Source of the DNA: Lacustribacter sp964460315
GTDB taxonomy: Bacteria; Pseudomonadota; Gammaproteobacteria; Burkholderiales; Burkholderiaceae_A
Direction of reading: 5' to 3'
Assembly (NCBI GenBank): GCA_964460315.1
Contig: CAYWPQ010000003.1
Location: 35,315-99,314, forward strand
Length of the DNA: 64,000 nucleotides
Within the stretch, counting starts at the first letter, position 1, and the number at the start of each line of letters is the position of its first letter. A program made the translations under genes and the position numbers. The notes beneath the pieces were generated by a model. That model was not told the DNA's origin, made no database searches, and was given only the letters and a program-made list of their open reading frames with translations. Of the stretch, positions 42,593 through 51,141 are shown piece after piece.

Positions 42593-43878
42593 GCCTTGCC
42601 GCCGAAACGTTTGGCCACGTAATCCGCCACCAAGGCTTGAAATTCCTCGGCAATACGATCGCCCTTTAGTGTCACGCTGCGTTCACCATCGACGAACACA
42701 GGGGCCACGGGGGTCTCGCCCGTTCCGGGAAGGCTGATGCCAATGTCCGCATGCTTGCTTTCGCCAGGGCCGTTCACCACGCAGCCCATCACCGCCACCG
42801 TCATGTTCTCCACGCCGGGGTATTGAGCCTTCCAGTCTTGCATCTGGTCACGGAGATAGCCCTGAATCTTGGCCGCTAGTTCCTGAAAAAACGTGGAGGT
42901 GGTTCGGCCGCAGCCTGGGCAGGCCACCACCATCGGTGCAAAGGCGCGCATACCCATCGACTGAAGCATTTCTTGCGCAACGATGACCTCTTGTCGACGA
43001 TCACCATTGGGCTCGGGCGTCAGCGAAACACGAATGGTGTCGCCAATACCCTCTTGCAACAAAACTGCCATGGCTGCGGTGGAGGCAACGATGCCCTTGC
43101 TGCCCATGCCGGCTTCGGTCAGTCCCAGATGAAGGGCGAAGTCACATCGACGCGCGAGTTCACGGTAAACCGAGATCAGGTCTTGGACATTGCTGACCTT
43201 TGCCGAGAGCGTGATGCGATTGGCAGGCAGCCCCCATGTCATGGCCTGCTGTGCACTTTCAATGGCCGAGGTGACGAGGGCTTCCCGCATGACGGCCTGG
43301 GCGTCCCATGGCTGACTGCGTTGGCTGTTGTCGTCCATCAGGCGCGCCAGCAATTCCTGGTCAAGACTGCCCCAGTTCACGCCAATTCGAACGGGCTTAT
43401 TGTTGCGGCAGGCGGCCTCAATCATGGCGCCGAACTGATTGTCACGTTTGGCGCCCTTGCCAACATTGCCCGGATTGATTCGATATTTTGAGAGCGCCTG
43501 TGCGCACTCGGGGTAGTCCGCCAAAAGCTTGTGTCCGTTGAAATGGAAGTCGCCCACGAGAGGCACGTTGCAGTTCATTCGGTCAAGCTGTTCACGAATG
43601 GAGGCAACCTCTTTGGCGGCCTCAGGTGAATTCACCGTGATGCGAACAATCTCGGAGCCTGCCTGGGCAAGACCCTGAACCTGAATCGCGGTGCCAATCG
43701 CATCGGCGGTGTCGGTGTTGGTCATGGACTGCACCACGATGGGAGCACCCCCACCAATGGTGACCGCATGGTCACCCCAGCGAATCTCTACACCATGGGA
43801 CTTTCTTCGGGGCAACGGGCCCGATGCGAACGGCAGGTCAGCGCATGGTCGCGGCGATGAGGGGCTGTTTGAGCTCAT
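42589..43878 (-). CDS. ispG: 4-hydroxy-3-methylbut-2-en-1-yl diphosphate synthase IspG
   Basis: Iron-sulfur enzyme that makes HMBPP in the non-mevalonate isoprenoid pathway; the next enzyme, IspH, is also in this window. Its 429 residues include the TIM-barrel start GGGAPIVVQSMTNTDTAD, INPGNVGKG, and C-terminal cluster ligands VACPGCGRTTSTF and GCVVNGPGES. It begins with an ATG overlapping the rlmN stop by 4 bases. The pilF- and rodZ-like genes that often separate rlmN and ispG are absent. Confidence 0.97.
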   Translation of the reverse strand: MSSNSPSSPRPCADLPFASGPLPRRKSHGVEIRWGDHAVTIGGGAPIVVQSMTNTDTADAIGTAIQVQGLAQAGSEIVRITVNSPEAAKEVASIREQLDRMNCNVPLVGDFHFNGHKLLADYPECAQALSKYRINPGNVGKGAKRDNQFGAMIEAACRNNKPVRIGVNWGSLDQELLARLMDDNSQRSQPWDAQAVMREALVTSAIESAQQAMTWGLPANRITLSAKVSNVQDLISVYRELARRCDFALHLGLTEAGMGSKGIVASTAAMAVLLQEGIGDTIRVSLTPEPNGDRRQEVIVAQEMLQSMGMRAFAPMVVACPGCGRTTSTFFQELAAKIQGYLRDQMQDWKAQYPGVENMTVAVMGCVVNGPGESKHADIGISLPGTGETPVAPVFVDGERSVTLKGDRIAEEFQALVADYVAKRFGGKA

Positions 43879-44927
43879 TGAAACCTCGCAGAGATTCGAG
43901 TGCGATCTTGAATGTCACCAGCAAGCTGGCCACAGGCTGCATCAATGTCGTCGCCACGGGTGCGACGAATCGTGGTGACAAAACCTTCCTGGGTTAGGAA
44001 ATCAGCGAAGGCTCGGGTCGTTGGCCAGCTTGGCTTTCGATACCCTGAATTCGGAAATGAGTTGAACGGAATGAGATTGAACTTACAAGGAATCTCTTCG
44101 TGACGAACCAGTTTGACCAATGCTTTGGCGTGATCCATCGAGTCGTTCACCCCCTCGAGCATCACATATTCAAAGGTGATGAAATCGCGCGGCGCAGGTT
44201 CAAGATAACGCCGAAGCGAGGACATCAGATCGCGCAAGGGATACTTTTTATTCAAAGGCACGAGAACATCACGCAGCGCATCGGTGGGCGCATGCAATGA
44301 CACCGCCAACGAGACCGGACAATCCTGGGCAAGCCGGTCAATCATGGGCACCACACCCGACGTGGACACCGTCACCTTTCGCCGTGACAGCCCATAGGCG
44401 TCGTCGCTGAGCATCAGCTGCAAGGCCGGTACCACCGCGTCGTAATTGAGCAGAGGTTCGCCCATGCCCATCATCACCACATTGGTCACAGGCAGACCCA
44501 GTCCATGACGGGCCCACCAGAGCTGGCCAATGATCTCGTGGGTGGTGAGGTTGCGATTGAATCCTTGACGACCGGTGGAGCAAAAGGGACACGCCACCGT
44601 GCAGCCCGCTTGCGACGAGATGCATAACGTACCGCGATCCGTTTCAGGGATGAATACGGTTTCAATGGCGTTGCCCTGACCCACATCCGAAAGCCACTTG
44701 CGCGTGCCGTCATCGGACTGGTGGTCCTGAATGACCGTGGGGGGCGTGATCTCTGCATCCGCCTCAAGGCCGGCGCGAAATTCTTTCGCGAGGTCGGTCA
44801 TGTCGGCGAAATGGCTCGCGCCGCGCTGATGGATCCATTTCAACAGCTGACGGGCGCGAAACGGCTTTTCTCCCCTGGCAACACACCAGTCGGTTAGGGC
44901 CTGCGGAGATAGGCCGATCAGATTCAC
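43875..44927 (-). CDS. rlmN: Dual-specificity 23S rRNA/tRNA adenine-C2 methyltransferase RlmN
   Basis: Radical SAM enzyme that methylates A2503 of 23S rRNA and A37 of some tRNAs. Of 350 residues, the cluster motif is C109-x3-C113-x2-C116 (AGCTVACPFC), with GMGEPLLNYDAV downstream and the methyl-carrying cysteine near C332 (DDIDAACGQL). It starts at a GTG six bases after ndk. Confidence 0.97.
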   Translation of the reverse strand: MNLIGLSPQALTDWCVARGEKPFRARQLLKWIHQRGASHFADMTDLAKEFRAGLEADAEITPPTVIQDHQSDDGTRKWLSDVGQGNAIETVFIPETDRGTLCISSQAGCTVACPFCSTGRQGFNRNLTTHEIIGQLWWARHGLGLPVTNVVMMGMGEPLLNYDAVVPALQLMLSDDAYGLSRRKVTVSTSGVVPMIDRLAQDCPVSLAVSLHAPTDALRDVLVPLNKKYPLRDLMSSLRRYLEPAPRDFITFEYVMLEGVNDSMDHAKALVKLVRHEEIPCKFNLIPFNSFPNSGYRKPSWPTTRAFADFLTQEGFVTTIRRTRGDDIDAACGQLAGDIQDRTRISARFQ

Positions 44928-44933
44928 TTGCGG

Positions 44934-45359
44934 TTACCGGCTGTAGATCGACATGCCAGGGAAAAAGAAGGCGATTTCCTGGGCGGCGGTTTCAGGCGCG
45001 TCCGAGCCGTGTACCGCATTGGCGTCGATGCTGTCGGCAAAATCAGCGCGAATGGTTCCGGGGGCGGCTTTCTTGGGGTCCGTGGCGCCCATGAGGTCAC
45101 GATTTTTCGCAATCGCGCCCTCGCCCTCCAGGGCCTGGATCATCACCGGGCCAGAGATCATGAAGTCAACAAGATCTTTAAAGAAGGGGCGCTCACGGTG
45201 CACGGCATAAAACGCTTCGGCTTCACCCCGAGAAAGGTGCTTCATTCGCGCAGCAACCACTTTCAGGCCAGCCTTTTCAAAACGCGAGTAGATTTCCCCG
45301 ATCACGTTTTTCGCAACGGCGTCGGGTTTGATGATCGAGAGGGTACGTTCAATAGCCAT
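44934..45359 (-). CDS. ndk: Nucleoside diphosphate kinase
   Basis: Balances NTP pools by phosphate transfer through a histidine. Its 141 residues begin MAIERTLSIIKPDAVAKN; the catalytic H117 is in DANAVHGSDAPETA. The frame extends to 45383 but the ATG at 45359 gives the standard length. It heads the gene train that ends at purA. Confidence 0.97.
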   Translation of the reverse strand: MAIERTLSIIKPDAVAKNVIGEIYSRFEKAGLKVVAARMKHLSRGEAEAFYAVHRERPFFKDLVDFMISGPVMIQALEGEGAIAKNRDLMGATDPKKAAPGTIRADFADSIDANAVHGSDAPETAAQEIAFFFPGMSIYSR

Positions 45360-45451
45360 GTTGGTAAATTCCGAGTTGGTCAAAGGGTTTTATCTAACCT
45401 GACACCGATCAACCTTAGAGTAAGGCGACTGGCAGCCGGGAACCTTTCCCG

Positions 45452-45467
45452 ACTTGATTTGTCAAGT
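45452..45467. promoter_or_regulatory. Small inverted repeat in the ndk / BI-1 gap
   Basis: ACTTGA and TCAAGT flank a 4-base TTTG centre. The repeat contains TTGATT and TTGTCA, both -35-like for the plus-strand BI-1 gene, but their distances to the nearest -10-like TATACG (45479-45484) are 19 and 14 bases. It could be an operator. The remainder of the 192-base gap shows nothing clear. Confidence 0.25.
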
Positions 45468-45551
45468 AAACCTGCGATTATACGTGCTGACGTCCGCCCG
45501 CAAGGCATATCGCCCCGGGATCTCGTCAGAAATCATGAAGGAGCAAAACAC

Positions 45552-46250
45552 ATGATTCCTAGCCTCAATAACAGTGCCTCGCTGCCCCGCGGCGAGGCCT
45601 CCCTGGCCCGCAATCGGGTTCTTCGGAACACCTATTGGCTGCTGTCGGCCTCCATGATCCCCACGGTGCTCGGCGCCTGGGTGGGTATGCAGCTTGGGTT
45701 CTCCTGGTTTGCCGCCAGCCCCTTCATTGGCGTTCTGCTCTTCTTGGGCATCGCCTTTGGTTTTTTCTACGCCATCGAGCGCACCAAGCACAGCGTGACC
45801 GGCGTCTACCTTTTGCTGGGCTTTACCTTTTTCATGGGGCTGATGCTGTCACGCCTGATCGGGATCGCGGTGGGCTTGTCGAACGGGCCTCAGCTGATTG
45901 GCGTGGCTGCTGCAGGCACCGGTGCGGTCTTCTTCGCCATGGCCACGGTCGCCAGCACCACGAAGCGCGACCTGTCGAACATGGGCAAGTTCCTGATGAT
46001 TGGCGTGATCATGCTCATCGTGGCGTCCATTGCGAACATCTGGCTGCAGATGCCTGCCCTGATGCTGACCCTCTCCGCCTTGGCCGTTGGAATCTTCTCG
46101 GCCTTCTTGCTCTATGACCTGAACCGCATCATGACGGGCGGTGAGACCAACTACATCTCGGCAACGCTTGCGGTTTACCTCAGCATCTACAACATCTTCA
46201 GTAACCTGCTTGTGCTGCTGATGTCGCTGTTTGGCGGCAACCGAGAGTAA
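45552..46250 (+). CDS. Bax inhibitor-1/YccA family membrane protein
   Basis: A 232-residue inner-membrane protein with about seven helices after a soluble 25-residue start. The family signatures are the first helix pair after RNTYWLLSASMIPTVLGAWVG, then ATVASTTKRDLSNMGKFLMI, and the C-terminal FLLYDLNRIMTGGETNYI. E. coli YccA modulates FtsH; other members leak calcium. Either function is inference here, though the FtsH regulators HflK and HflC are encoded about 9 kb away. An AAGGAG site precedes the ATG by 8 bases. A strong terminator follows. Confidence 0.9.
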   Translation: MIPSLNNSASLPRGEASLARNRVLRNTYWLLSASMIPTVLGAWVGMQLGFSWFAASPFIGVLLFLGIAFGFFYAIERTKHSVTGVYLLLGFTFFMGLMLSRLIGIAVGLSNGPQLIGVAAAGTGAVFFAMATVASTTKRDLSNMGKFLMIGVIMLIVASIANIWLQMPALMLTLSALAVGIFSAFLLYDLNRIMTGGETNYISATLAVYLSIYNIFSNLLVLLMSLFGGNRE

Positions 46251-46319
46251 CGCGCCTTAATTTCCGTCAAGGACAGTCCGTCTTGAGGGTGCGTGACTTT
46301 TAACAAGCGGTTTCAATCG

Positions 46320-46352
46320 GCCGGCCTGATTCACCGTCAGGTCGGCTTTTTT
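46320..46352 (+). terminator. Intrinsic terminator after the BI-1 family gene
   Basis: GCCGGCCTGA (46320-46329) pairs with TCAGGTCGGC (46337-46346; one G-U pair) over a 7-base loop, followed by six Ts. The last bases overlap the stop codon of the convergent rlmD gene. Confidence 0.88.
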
Positions 46353-47769
46353 ATGCCTCGCGTATTTGCTCGCTTCCCTGTTCAGCGGCTTCCACGCGAT
46401 CAAAGACGGCAATCGACTCCACATGGGCCGTCTGAGGAAACATATTGATCACGCCAGCTTTGGATAGCCTCCATCCCCCCTGGTGAACCAATAGGCCTGC
46501 ATCGCGCGCAAGGGTTGCAGGATTGCACGAGACATAGACCAATCGACTTGGCAGCTGTCGAGCAAGGTCACCGCCCGCCTGATGCATCTGCACCATCGCC
46601 TGACACAGGGCCTGGGCACCCTCTCGGGGTGGGTCCACAAGCACTCGATCGAAGTGTCCAAGATCGGCAAGCCATTGGCTTGTCACCTCAAAAAGGTTCA
46701 AACAGCCGAACTCGACCTGGTCATTCAGTCCATGCAACTCGGCATTCCGTTGGGCACGATCGGTCAGCGTTTTAGAGCCCTCTAAGCCAACCACCTTGCC
46801 AGCCTTTCGGGCCAGGGCCAAGGTGAAGTTCCCCAGGCCACAAAAGAAATCGGCCACACGGTCGGTGGGCTGAGGGTCCAAAAGATCAATGGCCCGCTTC
46901 ACCATCACCTGATTGATACCTGGATTCACCTGGGTGAAATCGACAGGTGAAAAAGGCATCCGAAGACTGAACTCCGGAAGGTGATAGGCAAGCTCTGGCG
47001 CATCGAGTGGATAAAAAAGCTTGGCGGTGGTGGGACCGGCGGGCTGAAGCCAGAATTGAATTTTCCAAGTGTCGGCGAACTGACGAAGCATCTCTTCGTC
47101 TTGGCCGCTCAATGGCTCAAGAATTCTTAAGACCCAGGCAATGACAGGATGCTCCCTTGCCTCTTGAAGACCACCGTGGCCAGGAATGACCTCGCCCACT
47201 GCGAGTTCCGCCTGAGGAAGCCGCTGAGCGATGGAGAGCGCGCCGATGCAGTCGCGCAATGCAGGCAACATCTCGGACACTCGTGGAGGGAGAATCTCGC
47301 AGGAATCCATGACCGCAACAAAACTGCTCTTGCGCTCATGAAAGCCCAAAAGCATGCCGCCTTTTTTCGCGACATACCTTGCCGTCAAGCGTGCTTTGGT
47401 TCGATAACCCCAAGGGGATCCATCGAGCGGCGCAAGCATCTGCTGGGGCTTCAGCTTGGCCAGATGCCAGAAGTGGTCTTCCAAGACACGTTGCTTAATC
47501 GCCAGTTGGGATGAAGGTTCGACATGCTGCATGGCGCAGCCGCCGCAGACACCGTAATGCCGGCAACGCGGTGGGCAGCGCTGGGCGCTCTGGCGATGCC
47601 AGGCCACGGCCTGCCCCTTGGAGTAGCTTGGTTTGTTACGGGTAATGGCCACATCGACGACCTCGCCAAGAAGCGCGTTTTCAATGAAGACCACCTTGCC
47701 CTCATGGCGGGCAAGCCCCTGCGCTTCAAGGTCGACCGACTCGACCACCAAACGAGAAATGAAGGTCAT
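46351..47769 (-). CDS. rlmD: 23S rRNA (uracil-1939-C5)-methyltransferase RlmD
   Basis: A 472-residue SAM enzyme. A TRAM domain opens the protein (VESVDLEAQGLARHEGKVVFIE). The iron-sulfur ligands are C69, C75, C78 (CRHYGVCGGC) and a later cysteine in MDSCEILP. The methyltransferase domain has VADFFCGLGNFTLALAR, the DPPREGA motif and YVSCNPATLARD with the catalytic cysteine. The start overlaps the stop of the preceding exonuclease gene. Confidence 0.95.
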   Translation of the reverse strand: MTFISRLVVESVDLEAQGLARHEGKVVFIENALLGEVVDVAITRNKPSYSKGQAVAWHRQSAQRCPPRCRHYGVCGGCAMQHVEPSSQLAIKQRVLEDHFWHLAKLKPQQMLAPLDGSPWGYRTKARLTARYVAKKGGMLLGFHERKSSFVAVMDSCEILPPRVSEMLPALRDCIGALSIAQRLPQAELAVGEVIPGHGGLQEAREHPVIAWVLRILEPLSGQDEEMLRQFADTWKIQFWLQPAGPTTAKLFYPLDAPELAYHLPEFSLRMPFSPVDFTQVNPGINQVMVKRAIDLLDPQPTDRVADFFCGLGNFTLALARKAGKVVGLEGSKTLTDRAQRNAELHGLNDQVEFGCLNLFEVTSQWLADLGHFDRVLVDPPREGAQALCQAMVQMHQAGGDLARQLPSRLVYVSCNPATLARDAGLLVHQGGWRLSKAGVINMFPQTAHVESIAVFDRVEAAEQGSEQIREA

Positions 47770-48593
47770 GCTGCGGGCGTTAACGCAGGAGCGGCGTCCA
47801 GGTAACGCCTCCAGTGCTCGCCCCGCAGCGGGCTGCCTGCATCGCCCACCATGGCCTGAAGGGCGTCGCGCACCACCGCAAGCTCAGACTGATACTGCGT
47901 CTGTGACCATTCGCCGCGAATCATGCGGAATCGACACCACAAGAGGTAGGTGTTCACGACATCCGTTTCGCAGTACGCACGAACCGACTCACCCCGATCG
48001 TCAAGGTAAGACTGCCAGACCTTACTTCCATCTTCCCCAAGCTTGCCTGCAAAGCCACAGAGTCGAGCAAGGCCATCCAGTGGCGCAAAGGCCCGGTTCT
48101 GATAGCCCGCCACCACGTCCATCAGGTCCGTGTGCCTGGAGTGATAGCGCGAGAGGTAGTTGTTGTATTTGAAATCTCGATCGTCTTCGCCCTGATCCCA
48201 GTATCGGGGTGCTGGGACACCACGAATCAGCGCGCGGTGATGCAAGACCGGCAGATCAAATCCGGAACCATTCCAGGTGATGAGCTGTGGCGTGTGTCGC
48301 TCAATCGTTTTGAAAAACGCTCTTAGGCGTGCGGCCTCTTCTTCGTCAGAGGCGCCATGGCTGTCGCCAAGACACTTCACACGAAAGCCGTCGTCGTCTC
48401 GGAAAGCGCAGCCCACCACCCACACCCGTTGAAGGTATTGCGGAAAGAAGTCGTTGCCGTGAGTTTCCATGCGCGCCGCCTGAGCCGCGGCCACACCCTC
48501 CGCATCCGACAAGGATGAATCAAACATCTCCAGCTGACGAAGACCCGCGGCATCCGGAATGGTCTCGAGATCAAAACAAAGAATTGGAGTCAT
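47766..48593 (-). CDS. Predicted 3'-5' exonuclease of the PolB-exonuclease-like family
   Basis: A 275-residue DnaQ-like fold protein of the COG3298 / DNA_pol_B_exo2 type. It starts MTPILCFDLETIPD, giving the first catalytic DxE, followed by LITWNGSGFDLPVLHHRAL (ExoII-like) and YCETDVVNTYLLWCRF (ExoIII-like YxxxD). The substrate is unknown; family members are linked by homology to the proofreading domain of DNA polymerase II. ATG 48593 is preferred to a TTG at 48635 that would overlap nlpD. It sits between nlpD and rlmD, where rpoS is often found in relatives. Confidence 0.85.
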   Translation of the reverse strand: MTPILCFDLETIPDAAGLRQLEMFDSSLSDAEGVAAAQAARMETHGNDFFPQYLQRVWVVGCAFRDDDGFRVKCLGDSHGASDEEEAARLRAFFKTIERHTPQLITWNGSGFDLPVLHHRALIRGVPAPRYWDQGEDDRDFKYNNYLSRYHSRHTDLMDVVAGYQNRAFAPLDGLARLCGFAGKLGEDGSKVWQSYLDDRGESVRAYCETDVVNTYLLWCRFRMIRGEWSQTQYQSELAVVRDALQAMVGDAGSPLRGEHWRRYLDAAPALTPAA

Positions 48594-48621
48594 CTGGAAA
48601 TCATCTTGGAGGGGCAACGAA

Positions 48622-49503
48622 CTAGCGTTGGGCAAGAAACTTTAAAGGGTCCACAGGCTTGCCGGCCTGACGGACCTCGAAATGAAGCTTGGGAATGTCC
48701 GAGTCCGTCTTGCCAAGTTCGGCAATCTGTTGGCCTCGCTTCACGGTCTGACCTTCTTTCACGAGGATGGATTTGTTGTGGGCATAGGCCGTTAGGAAAT
48801 CTCCGTCATGCTTCACGATCACCAGGTTGCCGTAGCCGCGAAGGCCGCTGCCGCTGTACACCACTCGGCCATCTCCTGCGGCCATGACAGGGTCTCCTTC
48901 ACGCCCCGAGAGAGCAATGCCCTTTGACCCAGGCTCTGCAAACGGGGTGATGACCGGCCCTTGGCTTGGCCAAGATAAAAACCCACTGCTGGCGGCGGAG
49001 GCCGACGATGCCGCGGACTGAGCTGGCTGCGGTACCGAAGCGGGCGTTGCCGATATTTCCGGCGTTGCGCTAGGAGGTGCCACTGGTGAGGTCGCCGGCG
49101 AGGGTGAGATGGGCGACACCGTGGTCTTGGCCGCAAGCGCTTGCTTTGGCGGACGAACACGAAGAAGCTGGTCGACCTCAATGAGATTCGGATTGTCGAT
49201 GTTGTTCCATGACGCAAGGTCTCGCCAGGCGACGCCATGGTCAAGCGAGATACCAATCAGCGTGTCGCCACGACGGATTCGATAAAAGCCATCGGGTGCC
49301 GGGGGAAGATTCGCGGCAGCCTGTCGACCGACGGCGCCTTTCGAAGGATTGGTCCCCCATTTCGACACTGTGCGGCTTTCAACGGGTGCGGGAAACTTTG
49401 ACGAGCCGCAGGCTGCAAGACCCAAGGACAGCACGATGCAGGCAACGATAGCCCATGAACTTGATGAAATAAGTTTTCTTTGACTAGGCATCACGGTCTG
49501 CAT
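48622..49503 (-). CDS. nlpD: NlpD-like lipoprotein, LysM plus degenerate M23 domain
   Basis: Outer-membrane lipoprotein expected to activate a cell-wall amidase during division. About 293 residues: signal peptide with lipobox LAAC near residue 32, a LysM domain (YRIRRGDTLIGISLDHGVAW), a Pro/Ala/Ser linker and a LytM/M23 domain (GDPVMAAGDGRVVYSGSGLRGYGN). Zinc ligands of active M23 enzymes are missing: GIALSG replaces the HxGxD segment and KLHFEV has Lys in place of the first His of HxH. This matches non-enzymatic NlpD/EnvC activators. An AGGGGG run precedes ATG 49503; ATG 49491 is possible. Confidence 0.92.
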   Translation of the reverse strand: MQTVMPSQRKLISSSSWAIVACIVLSLGLAACGSSKFPAPVESRTVSKWGTNPSKGAVGRQAAANLPPAPDGFYRIRRGDTLIGISLDHGVAWRDLASWNNIDNPNLIEVDQLLRVRPPKQALAAKTTVSPISPSPATSPVAPPSATPEISATPASVPQPAQSAASSASAASSGFLSWPSQGPVITPFAEPGSKGIALSGREGDPVMAAGDGRVVYSGSGLRGYGNLVIVKHDGDFLTAYAHNKSILVKEGQTVKRGQQIAELGKTDSDIPKLHFEVRQAGKPVDPLKFLAQR

Positions 49504-49524
49504 GCACAAAAACCCCCTGAACTT

Positions 49525-50412
49525 TTATTCGGTGCCTCGGAGGACAGGAACATATCGAACCATATCAAAAGTCTGGGTTTTTAATTGATGTTGATCGGTC
49601 TTTTGAACGGCAACCAGATGCTGTTCAGGTTCCCCCACCGGCGCCACCAACACACCGTCCACCGCCAAAAGACTGAGCATTTCCTGGGGCAGATCCGCCA
49701 TGCCGGCAGAGAACAAGATGGCATCAAAAGGCCCTTCCGCAGCGGCCACCACAAGACCATCACCGAACAAGACTTTCAAATTGGATCGACGAAGCGGCTT
49801 AAGGTTCAGTTTGGCGAGATCAGCAAGATTTTTAATTCGCTCCACTGAAACCACTCGATGAAAGCAATAGGACATCACCGCCGCCTGATAGCCGCAGCCG
49901 GCGCCTACTTCGAGGGCTCGACGCGGACGAGGCGTATCCGCTGCGAAAAAACCAAGTGCGATCTCAATGGATCGGGCCACCACATAGGGCTGAGAAATGG
50001 TCTGCTGATGCCCAATGGGCAAGGCCGTGTCCTCGTAGGCACGACTGGCCAATGCCTCATCCACAAACTGATGCCTCGGCACCTGACGCATGGCCTCAAG
50101 CACGATCGGGTCTCGAATGCCCTGCTGCATCAGACGATCCACCATGCGAGCCCGAGTTCGCTCACTCGAAAGCCCGGTGTTGATTGTTTCCCCAGCTCGA
50201 ACGACCGGGCGCACGACAAACGGCTCGGTCTTCACGACAGGCTTCGGCTGCACATTGGCCCCCCAGCGCGGCGTCAATGTTGGCGATTTCATCTCGGTGG
50301 TTTTGGTCCCCAAACGAAGGCCTGGCTGGCTCGGTTTTGCAGGGCCCTTCAGGGTCGAAGGCTCTCGCGCCTGGGCGCCTTGGTTCTTGGACTTTAAATC
50401 TTTGCTAGCCAT
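49525..50412 (-). CDS. pcm: Protein-L-isoaspartate O-methyltransferase
   Basis: Repairs isoaspartyl residues using SAM. The catalytic domain (about residues 85-295) has ARMVDRLMQQGIRDPIVLEA, the HQQTISQPYVVA motif, and the SAM-binding VGAGCGYQAAVMS followed by ILFSAGMADLP. An N-terminal extension of about 85 residues, basic and Pro/Lys-rich, is absent from the 208-residue E. coli protein but seen in some betaproteobacteria. The ATG lies inside the 3' end of surE (19-base overlap). Confidence 0.93.
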   Translation of the reverse strand: MASKDLKSKNQGAQAREPSTLKGPAKPSQPGLRLGTKTTEMKSPTLTPRWGANVQPKPVVKTEPFVVRPVVRAGETINTGLSSERTRARMVDRLMQQGIRDPIVLEAMRQVPRHQFVDEALASRAYEDTALPIGHQQTISQPYVVARSIEIALGFFAADTPRPRRALEVGAGCGYQAAVMSYCFHRVVSVERIKNLADLAKLNLKPLRRSNLKVLFGDGLVVAAAEGPFDAILFSAGMADLPQEMLSLLAVDGVLVAPVGEPEQHLVAVQKTDQHQLKTQTFDMVRYVPVLRGTE

Positions 50413-51140
50413 TGCCCGACTTCAGAGAACCCATCCCGATCAGCAAGATCCACATGCAAGGGGGTGATGGATACGCGTGAGGCACTGATGGCGTGAAAAT
50501 CAGTGCCTGGCCCAGCCTCTCTCTGCCCTCCCGGAGGACCCACCCAATAAACCGTTTCACCGCGGGGCGAGAGCGCAACCTCAACCGGCTGAGCCACATG
50601 CCGACGACCCAAACGCGTGAGCTCAAAACCCTGAATGGCCTCAAGCGGCACACTGGGAATGTTCACATTCAGCAATCGAGACGCAGAAAATGGATTTTTA
50701 ATCTGATGGTCCACCACCTGTCGAGCAATGGCCACGGCAGTCTCAAGATGCTCGAAACTTCGGCTTGCGAGTGAAAAAGCAATCGAAGGAATACCCAAAA
50801 GATAACCTTCCATGGCCGCAGCCACCGTGCCTGAATACAGAGTGTCCTCGGCAAGATTCGAGGCGTTATTGATTCCGGACACAACCAGATCAGGTCGCTT
50901 GGGCAGAAAACCCGTCACAGCCACATGCACGCAATCGGTTGGCGTGCCATTGACGTAATAAAAACCATTCGATGACTGCCGAACATACAAGGGTCGATCC
51001 AGGGTTAGGGAATTTGACGCCCCGCTGCGATCGGCTTCGGGGGCCACCACCGTGACCTCTCCAAATTCCCGCATGGCCTGGGCCAGCGCGGCAATCCCAG
51101 GAGAAAAGTAGCCATCATCGTTCGAGACCAGGATGCGCAT
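50394..51140 (-). CDS. surE: 5'/3'-nucleotidase SurE
   Basis: Stationary-phase phosphatase acting on nucleoside monophosphates. From ATG 51140 it has 248 residues and starts MRILVSNDDGYFSPGI with the metal-binding D8-D9; SGASNSLTL carries the conserved Ser and VSGINNASNLAEDTLYSGTV the conserved Asn. It begins just after the CBS gene stop (TAAGATG). Longer starts at 51152 or 51176 would overlap that gene. Confidence 0.95.
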   Translation of the reverse strand: MRILVSNDDGYFSPGIAALAQAMREFGEVTVVAPEADRSGASNSLTLDRPLYVRQSSNGFYYVNGTPTDCVHVAVTGFLPKRPDLVVSGINNASNLAEDTLYSGTVAAAMEGYLLGIPSIAFSLASRSFEHLETAVAIARQVVDHQIKNPFSASRLLNVNIPSVPLEAIQGFELTRLGRRHVAQPVEVALSPRGETVYWVGPPGGQREAGPGTDFHAISASRVSITPLHVDLADRDGFSEVGQWLAKI

Positions 51141-51141
51141 C

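Noticed and set aside
44928..45551. Long 5' extension of the BI-1 family frame
   Set aside because: It runs antisense to ndk; the ATG at 45552 has a strong AAGGAG site and gives the family length.
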